From the NCBI GenBank assembly GCA_937877655.1, contig CALFJC010000035.1, forward strand, positions 1 to 31,084: a DNA stretch of 31,084 bases, read 5' to 3'. The stretch comes from an uncultured Selenomonadales bacterium. Its GTDB lineage: Bacteria; Bacillota; Negativicutes; Selenomonadales; Selenomonadaceae. The notes beneath the pieces are model-generated. The model saw nothing but the letters and a program-made list of their open reading frames with translations. It was not told the origin of the DNA and searched no databases. Of this stretch, positions 7,575-13,908 are shown piece by piece (within the stretch, counting starts at the first letter, position 1; each line of letters opens with the position of its first letter). The position numbers were made by a program, and so were the translations under genes.

Positions 7575-7712
7575 ATGGACATGCCCGACGCGTACTACTG
7601 GATCAGCTCTTTGTGGATTCTTTTTCAAATGATTAGAGAACTTTGCAAATGGCTGAAAAGAAAACGCCCCAAGCAAAAGCGTAATCGGCGCAAGAGCAAA
7701 AGGCGTAAGTAA
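7575..7712 (+). CDS. Small hydrophobic/basic protein (45 aa)
   Basis: ATG at 7575, preceded by AAAGGAGGAGATACGA, encodes 45 residues. Residues 7-20 (YYWISSLWILFQMI) are hydrophobic and aromatic. From residue 21 on there is a very basic tail (RKRPKQKRNRRKSKRRK). The design suggests a short membrane-associated peptide with a cytoplasmic positively charged tail. Its own promoter lies just upstream. I do not recognise a family. Possible roles are a small membrane-active or toxin-like peptide or a nucleic-acid binding peptide; neither is shown. Confidence 0.6.
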   Translation: MDMPDAYYWISSLWILFQMIRELCKWLKRKRPKQKRNRRKSKRRK

Positions 7713-7736
7713 TCAGTAGCTACGAAAAATTGTTGG

Positions 7737-7760
7737 TCAGGGGGCTCCGACGCCCCTTGA
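7737..7760 (+). other. Strong RNA hairpin before the 57-aa gene
   Basis: TCAGGGGGC / GCCCCTTGA form a 9-bp stem (one G-U) around a 6-base loop, 4 bases before the ATG at 7765. No U-run follows, so it is not a classic terminator. It could control translation or mRNA stability. Confidence 0.55.
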
Positions 7761-7764
7761 CTTC

Positions 7765-7938
7765 ATGTCCATTCTAATCATCATGGAAAAAATCTTCAAG
7801 ACTTCCGACAAAATTTATCTGGCGTTGTTTGTGCCTTTGACCACATGGACTTTCCTCAGCGGGAATTTTACGCCTTTGTCGGTTTTCTCAATCGCGCTTG
7901 GCTTCGGTTATATTGGTTGGAGAGTTGGTCGTGCCTAG
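7765..7938 (+). CDS. Small predicted membrane protein (57 aa)
   Basis: The frame ATG 7765 to TAG 7938 encodes 57 residues with two hydrophobic stretches (IYLALFVPLTTWTFL and LSVFSIALGFGYIGW) around a short GNFTP turn, and a basic end (RVGRA). This looks like a two-helix hairpin membrane protein. No good ribosome binding site precedes the ATG; a strong hairpin sits there instead. An internal ATG gives MEKIFKTSDK, which could be the true start. The stop overlaps the GTG of the next gene by 8 bases, which supports that this is a real, coupled gene. It could be a small holin-like protein, but this is speculative. Confidence 0.55.
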   Translation: MSILIIMEKIFKTSDKIYLALFVPLTTWTFLSGNFTPLSVFSIALGFGYIGWRVGRA

Positions 7939-8116
7939 AGGCGGGCGTCGTGAAGGCGCAGGCAGACCACTTGTTACAGGCGAATTGAGAAAGAAAAGAC
8001 AACTCCGCGCCTCTACCGAAGAGTGGGAACTTATTCTCCGATTTGATAAGCTCATCAAATATGGCGATAAAGTCGCTTGTAAAAAATTCCTCGACGAGCA
8101 GGAACAATCCGAATGA
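7931..8116 (+). CDS. Small phage protein with an AGRP motif (61 aa)
   Basis: I start this at GTG 7931, which has GGAGAG 6 bases upstream and gives PRGGRREGAGRPLVTGELRK, then KRQLRASTEEWELILRFDKL. Short proteins with PRGGxREGAGRP followed by xxRASxEEWxLI are common in phages and plasmids of Bacillota; the basic N-terminus with GRP resembles an AT-hook-like DNA-binding stretch and the rest looks like a ribbon-helix-helix type region. A small DNA-binding regulator is plausible. It ends just before a terminator shared with the oppositely oriented tape measure gene. Confidence 0.75.
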   Translation: MPRGGRREGAGRPLVTGELRKKRQLRASTEEWELILRFDKLIKYGDKVACKKFLDEQEQSE

Positions 8117-8125
8117 AAAATTTTT

Positions 8126-8158
8126 AACCGGACGGAAATTTTTTCGCTCGGTTTTTTT
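8126..8158. terminator. Terminator between the convergent small-gene operon and tape measure gene
   Basis: AACCG (8126-8130) pairs with CGGTT (8149-8153), extended inward by CGGAAA/TTTTCG pairs, and is followed by T7. The plus-strand transcript ends here. The last codons of the tape measure gene lie in the T-run. Confidence 0.75.
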
Positions 8159-11100
8159 AATTTTCCAATGCCTGATTTTGAAAACAATCGCCGATAGACG
8201 AAGATAATTGACCGCCGATTTTATCTGCCAATTCCTCAAGATGATCTTGAATGGTTTGCAGAATTTCTTGCGGCTTTTCCGCGCCGCTGATTGAAAACGT
8301 GACATTAATTCCGCCGAGCGAAACCTGCGCGGAATTATTATTTTTTTCAACGGGTGCAACAGGAGTTTCAGAATCGAGAGAAAAATTTCCGCCCGAAAAA
8401 CTTTCATTGAGCGAAGGTAAATCCTCCGAATAATCGCCGACAGGGATTGTAGCTTCGCCGCCGAGAATAGCCGCCGTTTTCTCAAATAAATCAAGTGCTC
8501 TGGCGCGTCGCGAAGTTGATAACGGAATAACGACTTCTGCGCCGTGTTCGCCCGCAAAGAAATGTGTTTCACTCGTGACAAAACCGCCTTCAGCTTTTCC
8601 TGCGCCGCCTAAACCTCCGAAACTCGGTATCATACTTGTCGCGCTCGACGCCATTGCGCTGATAGAAGAAATAATCGCGCTGATTTGAGCCGCCGCGCCC
8701 TGCCAAGCGCCGATGATTGAACCGATTGGAGCCGTTAAGCCCGCGGCTATCGCCGCGCCCGCCGCCGCCGCAATTCCTCCGAGCCCGTCGAATATTCCTG
8801 CGAAGAAACTCGGCAATTCAGCCCAACTTGATTGAATCATTTCTTTTGCCGAAGTGAACGCGGCACCTATCGCCGTCAAAGCCGATTCTGCCGACGCCTG
8901 CGCGGAAGTCAAAGCTTCCGTTATCATTTCTCCAAACGAAATAAAAATTTCTCCTGCGCCTTCAAAAGCGGAAGTCAAATTTTCTGTGACACTCTCGCCG
9001 AAGGCAGAAAAAATTTCACTGACTGATTCTAACGACGCCGATAAATTCTCTCCGAAAGTTGCTCCAACCTCCGAAAAATATTCGCTCATGCCTTCAAATG
9101 CCGAAGTTAAATTTTCTCCGACAGACTCCGTGAAACTCGAAAAAATTTCTCCGACGCCTTCAAAAGAACTTGATAGACTTTCGCTGATACTGTCACCGAG
9201 CCCGCTGAAAATTTCGCTGATTGATTCGGAAAAACTTTCGACGTCCGAATAAAATTGCTCGGTCATACTTGCGAAGTCAAAAGATTCAACTTCGGGCGTC
9301 CCCGCGTCCAAAGTTGCTTTTTCGGCTACAGCTTCGCCGATTGTTCGCGGTTTTTCCATTGCCGCTTGCTGTAAAAGTTGTTCTTCGTTGAGTTCGGCGG
9401 CAGACGCTTTGTTGAAAAATAAATCGTCAATGGGTCGGACGTTCGCGCCCGCCTTGAATCGTTCTTCCATTGCGGCGGCTTGCTCTTGATAAAATTCGAA
9501 GGCAGAATCGTTTTGGAAAAGGGCGGTGCCCGCTTGCCCGCGCCGAATCAAATTGTCAAGGACGCGCTGTTGCGATTCGCCTTTTTCAATCAAAAATTCT
9601 TCGTCCAGTTGCGCCATGCGCTCTTCAAATGTTCGGATTTTATGCCCGTAGCCGCGCCGCAATTCATTCATGCCCGACCAATCGGACGTCGCCGTCCGCG
9701 TTATCGGCGCGTCAAAAGAATAATCGGGCTGATTCATTTCAAAGAAATGTGGCGGCTCCTTTTTCATGCCCGAAAGAATTTTTTCTTCGGAAACGCCGCC
9801 TTCGTTTTCTTTCGCCGCCGACGTTCCGTTGTCAATGCCTGCCGCCTTCGTGCCGAGATAATCGCCGATAGCCGCGCCGATAATCCCGCCGAGCATTGTG
9901 CCCATGGGACCAATCATGCTTCCGAGAGCCGCGCCCGCCATTGAACCCAACGTTGCTCCTGCCGCGCCGCCTAAACTTTCTTTTTCTGCCTGAACATTTT
10001 CGCGAATTATTTCTGCGCGCTGACTTTCCATTTCCTGAATCTGCGTCAACACATTCGCTAATTGTTCGTTTGGAGCACCCGCCGCCTTCAATTCCTCGTA
10101 ATTTTTTCTGATGGCGGAAAGTTCTTCGTCGAAAGAGGACAGGCGATTCTGATTTTGACTTTTCACCGCCGCAAAGTCCATCGCGCCGAATAATCCCGTC
10201 ATAATCCCGGCAAAGGCACCGTTCGTCCGAATTGCGGAAAGTCTTTCAGCTTTAGCCGCCGCGATTGCCGCATCTGCCCGCGCTAAGCCTGCCGCCTGTT
10301 CCTTTTGAGCATAATATTTCTGCGTCGCCAAAACGGAACGCTCCTGCGCGGCGATTTTTGCCGATTGAACATTCTGTTGCGTCGCCAGAGTTTTTTGCTG
10401 AGTTGCCAGCTGATTTTGAGCGGTTTGAAGTTGAGAAACTTTTTGTCGGGCTTGAGTGGCGGCAACGTGCGCTTGAGTAGCCCGCGAGCTTGCGAGTTGC
10501 GCCGCCGCAATGTCTTTAGCCGCCATAGTCGACGACGCCTTTTGCCATGCCGCCAGAGATGCCGCTTGCGCTTGAACGTGTTTTAACTGCGCAGTGTTAG
10601 CCGCCGCTTGCGCCGCCGTCAACTGACTCGCGATTTTGTTCGATTGACTTTGCAAACCGCTCAATGTCACGGGAGCACCTTTGACGTTGCCACCGACAAC
10701 GCCGCCGCCTTTTGAGCCGACAACTTTTCCATTCACATTGACGACGCCCGCCTGAACGTTCATCGTCCCCACTTGCGACAGCGGAGAACTTTTCGCTGAA
10801 AGAGTTGAAGGCGCAGTTGTTTTCATCAAATCCTTCAAACCGTTGCGAAGACTTAGGGCTTGAGAATAAAGTTTTTTCATGCCCGTCATCAAAATGCCGC
10901 CCGCCAAAATACTTCCGATTCCGTCAAGCTCCATAAATTTATTTTTCAAGCGGTAGACAACGTCCATTGTGATTTTTCCGATGTCGCCGAGTTGAATTCC
11001 GTCTTTGAAAAGATTATTGGCGTGAGAAATTATTTCCGTGAGACTGTCAACGAAATTTCTTAAACCGTCGCCTGCTTGTCCTTCAAAAAAACTTTGCTGA

Positions 11101-12590
11101 AAGGCGTCCCAAGCGGAACCTAAAATTGTGAGACTGCCCGCCAAATTGTCAAGTTGAGTTTTAGCCATCTGCGCGGCGGTACCGTGAACATTATCCATTT
11201 TTTCAGCCATTGCGTCCCAATCGCCCAGCATGACTGCCAAAAGTTTTCCCATATGTTCAGACCCTGCCAACATGCTTGACATTTTCAACATGTCGGAACT
11301 GCTCATCTTGCCGCCGTTTTTCTGCGTCTGTTCAATGAAAGAATCTAACTTGCGGCGAGTGTCGGCATGAATTTTTTCGCCCGAAATGGCTTCGGCGAAG
11401 TCCAAAAGTCCTTTGGCGTCAACGCCTTCTTTAAATCGCTTGCTTAAGTTGCGCATAATCGTTCCAACCGAGAGCATGTCGCCTTTATTATCGGTGTAAC
11501 TTACGCCCAATGCCCGCAGTGCTTGATAAGCATTGCGATTCATGGAGCCCATGCGATTGAAAATTTCCTTAATGCCCGTGCCCGCCATTGTGTCTTTGAT
11601 ACCTGCGTTAGCCATCAAGCCCGTCATAATCATTGCGTCTTCGGCGGCTTGCATTCGAGTTTGAATATCTTTGCCCGCGTACATTGCTCCGATTACAGGT
11701 GCGCTGTATCTGAAAGACGAGCCCGCTTGCAGAATGTCGGTATTGGAGGACGCCTGCAACTTCGCGAACATGTCAGTAAAATGTTCAACGGCGTTGACGT
11801 AACGACCTTGCTTGTCAAGATAAGTTTCCGTCGCATTTATGCCGAAGCCGGTTAAAGTATCCGTGACAATGTCGGAGGTTGATTTTAAATCGGCGTCACC
11901 CGCGCTTGCCAAATTCATTAAGTGCGGCGTCGATTTTAAAATCTGCGCGGTACCCCAACCTGCAAGTGCTTGATAATATTGCGCTTGCCCGACTTCTTCT
12001 CGTGTCCAAGCGGTTTGTGCGCCTAAATCTTTTGCCTGCTGAGTAAGTGCTTGCATTTCGGGCGAATTTTTATCCAACTGTCGAACGGCTTGCACTCTCG
12101 ACATTTGTTTTTCAAAACCCATGTAAGCCTGCGCGGCGTTGACGGCTCCATAACCAATTCCGGCTGTGCCGAGCATTCCGACGCCCATTGCGCCCGCGCC
12201 CATTAAAAGTCCGTCCGTCAAACCTTTCAGCTTGCCCGTGACGTTATCTTTAATGTTAATCGCAACCGTATATGCTTTTCCTGCAAGCCGCATAAGCGAA
12301 GATTCAACGCTTCGGATTTTGCCGAGAATAGAATCATTCAGCCGCATTGTCACGGTATAAACTTTGTTTGCGATTGATTTGAGGAGTGAATTTATTCGAC
12401 TGCCGGGCGTCGTCACTCTGTCGATTAATCTTATCGACGCGGAATAAGTGCTCCGACCTATTGCCGCAAGTTTATTGCGCGTTCTCTGCGCCGCCGAGTC
12501 TATTTCCAACAAAGATTTTTTCAAACCTTCAAGCTTGCCGCCCGTCCTGTCGTTCGTGTCGATAATTATTTCAATGACTCTGTCCGCCAC
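8157..12590 (-). CDS. Tail tape measure protein
   Basis: A 1477-aa protein, the longest of the window, in the position of PBSX xkdO. It spans the tail tube and sets tail length. It starts with GTG at 12590 behind AAGGAGGTGAGACT. Regions seen: an N-terminal part with a hydrophobic Gly/Ala helix (residues about 128-155) and the TP901-type tape-measure core (FEKQMSRVQAVRQLDKNSPEM, GIKDTMAGTGIKEIFNRMGS); a long Ala/Gln-rich coiled coil (about 640-770); a glycine-zipper hydrophobic segment (about 880-920, AALGSMIGPMGTMLGG); a Ser/Glu/Phe 22-residue repeat array (about 1115-1240); another hydrophobic segment (about 1270-1310); and the C-terminal HFFAGEHGAEVVIPLS motif typical of tape measures. Membrane-compatible segments fit a role in genome delivery. 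Confidence 0.95.
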   Translation of the reverse strand: MADRVIEIIIDTNDRTGGKLEGLKKSLLEIDSAAQRTRNKLAAIGRSTYSASIRLIDRVTTPGSRINSLLKSIANKVYTVTMRLNDSILGKIRSVESSLMRLAGKAYTVAINIKDNVTGKLKGLTDGLLMGAGAMGVGMLGTAGIGYGAVNAAQAYMGFEKQMSRVQAVRQLDKNSPEMQALTQQAKDLGAQTAWTREEVGQAQYYQALAGWGTAQILKSTPHLMNLASAGDADLKSTSDIVTDTLTGFGINATETYLDKQGRYVNAVEHFTDMFAKLQASSNTDILQAGSSFRYSAPVIGAMYAGKDIQTRMQAAEDAMIMTGLMANAGIKDTMAGTGIKEIFNRMGSMNRNAYQALRALGVSYTDNKGDMLSVGTIMRNLSKRFKEGVDAKGLLDFAEAISGEKIHADTRRKLDSFIEQTQKNGGKMSSSDMLKMSSMLAGSEHMGKLLAVMLGDWDAMAEKMDNVHGTAAQMAKTQLDNLAGSLTILGSAWDAFQQSFFEGQAGDGLRNFVDSLTEIISHANNLFKDGIQLGDIGKITMDVVYRLKNKFMELDGIGSILAGGILMTGMKKLYSQALSLRNGLKDLMKTTAPSTLSAKSSPLSQVGTMNVQAGVVNVNGKVVGSKGGGVVGGNVKGAPVTLSGLQSQSNKIASQLTAAQAAANTAQLKHVQAQAASLAAWQKASSTMAAKDIAAAQLASSRATQAHVAATQARQKVSQLQTAQNQLATQQKTLATQQNVQSAKIAAQERSVLATQKYYAQKEQAAGLARADAAIAAAKAERLSAIRTNGAFAGIMTGLFGAMDFAAVKSQNQNRLSSFDEELSAIRKNYEELKAAGAPNEQLANVLTQIQEMESQRAEIIRENVQAEKESLGGAAGATLGSMAGAALGSMIGPMGTMLGGIIGAAIGDYLGTKAAGIDNGTSAAKENEGGVSEEKILSGMKKEPPHFFEMNQPDYSFDAPITRTATSDWSGMNELRRGYGHKIRTFEERMAQLDEEFLIEKGESQQRVLDNLIRRGQAGTALFQNDSAFEFYQEQAAAMEERFKAGANVRPIDDLFFNKASAAELNEEQLLQQAAMEKPRTIGEAVAEKATLDAGTPEVESFDFASMTEQFYSDVESFSESISEIFSGLGDSISESLSSSFEGVGEIFSSFTESVGENLTSAFEGMSEYFSEVGATFGENLSASLESVSEIFSAFGESVTENLTSAFEGAGEIFISFGEMITEALTSAQASAESALTAIGAAFTSAKEMIQSSWAELPSFFAGIFDGLGGIAAAAGAAIAAGLTAPIGSIIGAWQGAAAQISAIISSISAMASSATSMIPSFGGLGGAGKAEGGFVTSETHFFAGEHGAEVVIPLSTSRRARALDLFEKTAAILGGEATIPVGDYSEDLPSLNESFSGGNFSLDSETPVAPVEKNNNSAQVSLGGINVTFSISGAEKPQEILQTIQDHLEELADKIGGQLSSSIGDCFQNQALEN
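8880..9240 (-). repeat. 66-bp in-frame repeats in the tape measure gene
   Basis: Marker motifs of the type aaaaatttc recur at 8942, 9008, 9074, 9140 and 9206, exactly 66 bp apart. They encode about five 22-residue units of the type FxESVxENLTSAFEGxxEIFS. This matches the known habit of tape measures to carry length-tuning helical repeats. Confidence 0.85.
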
Positions 12591-12609
12591 AGTCTCACCT
12601 CCTTAAATC

Positions 12610-12630
12610 AAAAAGAGCCCGAAGGCTCTT
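12610..12630 (-). terminator. UUCG-loop hairpin with U-run before the tape measure RBS
   Basis: Minus strand AAGAGCC-TTCG-GGCTCTT with T5 following; the 7-bp stem is perfect and the loop is a UUCG tetraloop. The ribosome binding site of the tape measure begins 9 bases further on. Confidence 0.8.
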
Positions 12631-12657
12631 CAATGTTTATATGCCGAAATGCAACTT

Positions 12658-12685
12658 AAAAAGCCGGCGATAATCTTTCGCCGAC
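12658..12685 (-). terminator. Intrinsic terminator of the putative small RNA
   Basis: Minus strand GTCGGCGA / TCGCCGGC, an 8-bp stem with one G-U pair around a 7-base loop, followed by T5. It lies about 110 bases after the predicted RNA start. Confidence 0.8.
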
Positions 12686-12792
12686 CGTTGAAAACTCAAT
12701 ATGTTTAATGGTCATCAACCAATTTATCAGACACTCTCAGTGTCCGTTTTGAGTTATGTTTGGCTATCGCCACATTTGCCGTTTTCGACGAC
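12658..12792 (-). ncRNA. Candidate structured small RNA upstream of the tape measure gene
   Basis: Between the chaperone and tape measure lies a segment without an open frame of note but with its own promoter (12799-12827) and terminator (12658-12685), giving an RNA of about 135 nt. Helices I can see: TGGC-GATA-GCCA; an AACTCAA / TTGAGTT closing stem that encloses GACACT / AGTGTC and TGGT / ACCA hairpins; possibly GAAAA with TTTTC as an outer stem; then the terminator. I match it to no known RNA family. It could alternatively be only a structured 5' leader of the tape measure mRNA when the terminators are read through. Confidence 0.5.
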
Positions 12793-12798
12793 AAAATA

Positions 12799-12827
12799 AT
12801 TATAACAAAAAAATATTTTGCGGTCAA
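12799..12827 (-). promoter_or_regulatory. Predicted sigma-A promoter inside the tail operon
   Basis: Minus strand TTGACC (12822-12827), 17-base spacer, TATAAT (12799-12804). It begins 3 bases after the stop codon of the frameshifted chaperone. It would start RNA near 12792, 200 bases before the tape measure start. Confidence 0.7.
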
Positions 12828-12829
12828 CT

Positions 12830-13425
12830 TCAACGCCGGTTTTCCTCAAGCGCAACCAATTCGCTTGCCGCCACAAATCTTTTCTCCAACCAACTCAACG
12901 CCGCAAATTGTGAAGGCAACATATTATGTCGTTGAAAAAGCGAGTGCAAAAGTCTCAATCTGCCGCCCGCGTTTATGCGTTTTTTATCATTTCGCTTAAA
13001 TCGTCGCCGTAGCCGACCATGTCAAGCAAAGTGTTTTCGAGCATTGAACGTTCGGCGGGCGTCAAAACTTTTTGCACAACATCAACGCCGCTCGCCACAT
13101 TTAATTTCTCCCAAACAGTTTTGTTTTTCCAAAGCCGTTTTTTATCTTCGTCAATCGTCGCTTCGTAAATCAACTGTGCCACAAATCGACTGCCGTCCAA
13201 TTCCTCATTGCGGCGACCGCGATTTTTTGTGTTTTCACGTCGACAACGATCAAACTCTTCTTCCGACAACGGCTCAATCATGAAGGAAAAAATTTCTTTG
13301 CCTTTGCGCTTGATAGTGACTTTGCGCCTTTTGTCTTCGCCGTCGCGATAAGCCGCCGCGCCCAACAAAGCGTCTGCTATGTCGCCGTCAAATTTTTCAA
13401 GTTCCGCGTCCGTCAACTTCGCCAT
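12830..13425 (-). CDS. Tail assembly chaperone, -1 frameshift fusion (G-T type)
   Basis: If ribosomes slip by -1 on the A AAA AAC heptamer at 12979-12985, the XkdN-like protein loses its last residue and gains 49 more, giving 198 aa and stopping at TGA 12830-12832. The added part includes RHNMLPSQFAALSWLEKRF and VAASELVALEENRR. This is the pattern of the T domain of tail assembly chaperones in many phages, a short MPPSEF-like stretch followed by a helix with EKxFVxAS. The fused form binds the tape measure and tail tube during tail assembly in lambda (gpGT). The 49-codon extension ends just before the promoter at 12822. The slippery site, the correct frame and the family-like extension agree; I am quite sure. 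Confidence 0.85.
12973..13425 (-). CDS. xkdN: XkdN-like tail assembly chaperone (unshifted form)
   Basis: A 150-aa protein in the position of PBSX xkdN, between tail tube (xkdM) and tape measure. The sequence (MAKLTDAELEKFDGDIADAL, KIPSxEEFDR-like IEPLSEEEFDRCRRENTKN, VVQKVLTPAERSMLENTLLD) fits the phage tail assembly chaperone family TAC_5. It is helical and charged, with no membrane segment. The start ATG at 13425 follows GAGGGGATAAATT. It would be the major product; a minority of ribosomes should make the longer fusion. Confidence 0.9.
   Translation of the reverse strand: MAKLTDAELEKFDGDIADALLGAAAYRDGEDKRRKVTIKRKGKEIFSFMIEPLSEEEFDRCRRENTKNRGRRNEELDGSRFVAQLIYEATIDEDKKRLWKNKTVWEKLNVASGVDVVQKVLTPAERSMLENTLLDMVGYGDDLSEMIKNA
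12979..12985 (-). promoter_or_regulatory. Programmed -1 ribosomal frameshift site (A AAA AAC)
   Basis: The zero-frame codons ATA AAA AAC GCA TAA contain the classic heptamer A AAA AAC in the proper phase, two codons before the stop. The -1 frame then stays open for 49 codons. I saw no clear downstream pseudoknot within the next about 60 bases. Confidence 0.85.
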
Positions 13426-13428
13426 AAT

Positions 13429-13905
13429 TTATCCCCTCACATTGGTTTCGTAAGTCAAAATTTTTTGCAGTTCGGGCGGGCAGTTGACGACAAGACTTAA
13501 CGTCCGTTTCAAAAGTTCGCCAACCTGCATATTCTGCAAATCAATTTGTCCGTCGGGGACACAATCACGATAAATTACACGTTCATTACTGCCGTTCCAA
13601 CCTTTTACGTCGTGTTGAAAAGTCCACCAAACCGGCGCGCCTGTGCTCATGCGTTCATACATGTCGCGCAGAAATTTATCGCTCTCGATTATCGCGCTCG
13701 TTATCGTCAACGTAACTTTGTAGCTGAGTAAATGGCTGTGAGTTTGTGTATCGCCGAGCGGATTATAATCGGCATTGTTCCATGTGACTTGTCCTTGAAA
13801 GGCATCAACCGTTGCGAGTAAAGTTCCGTCTTCATCGAAAATTGCTGAATCCTTGCCGCTGAACAGACGCCTGACATCTGCGCTCCCTCTGTCGTTCCAA
13901 CGCAT
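13429..13905 (-). CDS. xkdM: Tail tube protein (XkdM-like)
   Basis: A 158-aa protein of the XkdM core tail family, the inner tube of contractile PBSX-type tails. Family features are LFSGKDSAIFDEDGTLLATV, then the QVTWNNADYNPLGD segment and GELLKRTLSLVVN near the C-terminus. Length and position directly after the sheath gene are canonical. The ATG at 13905 follows GGAGGAATAAAAA. Confidence 0.93.
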   Translation of the reverse strand: MRWNDRGSADVRRLFSGKDSAIFDEDGTLLATVDAFQGQVTWNNADYNPLGDTQTHSHLLSYKVTLTITSAIIESDKFLRDMYERMSTGAPVWWTFQHDVKGWNGSNERVIYRDCVPDGQIDLQNMQVGELLKRTLSLVVNCPPELQKILTYETNVRG

Positions 13906-13908
13906 TTT

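Noticed and set aside
7731..7760. Terminator before the 57-aa membrane protein gene
   Set aside because: Strong stem but no U-run; better listed as an RNA hairpin of unknown role.
7868..8581. A 237-codon minus-strand frame overlapping the AGRP gene and the tape measure end
   Set aside because: It runs through a terminator and two supported genes; its composition is Arg/Lys/Phe-rich and not protein-like.
10280..10660. Low-complexity Ala/Gln region considered as a misassembled or broken frame
   Set aside because: The frame is intact and this is the usual coiled-coil part of a tape measure.
12700..12760. Possible hammerhead ribozyme core (CTGATAA and CGAAA) in the RNA-like segment
   Set aside because: The conserved CUGAUGA is not present and the stems do not arrange in the hammerhead order.
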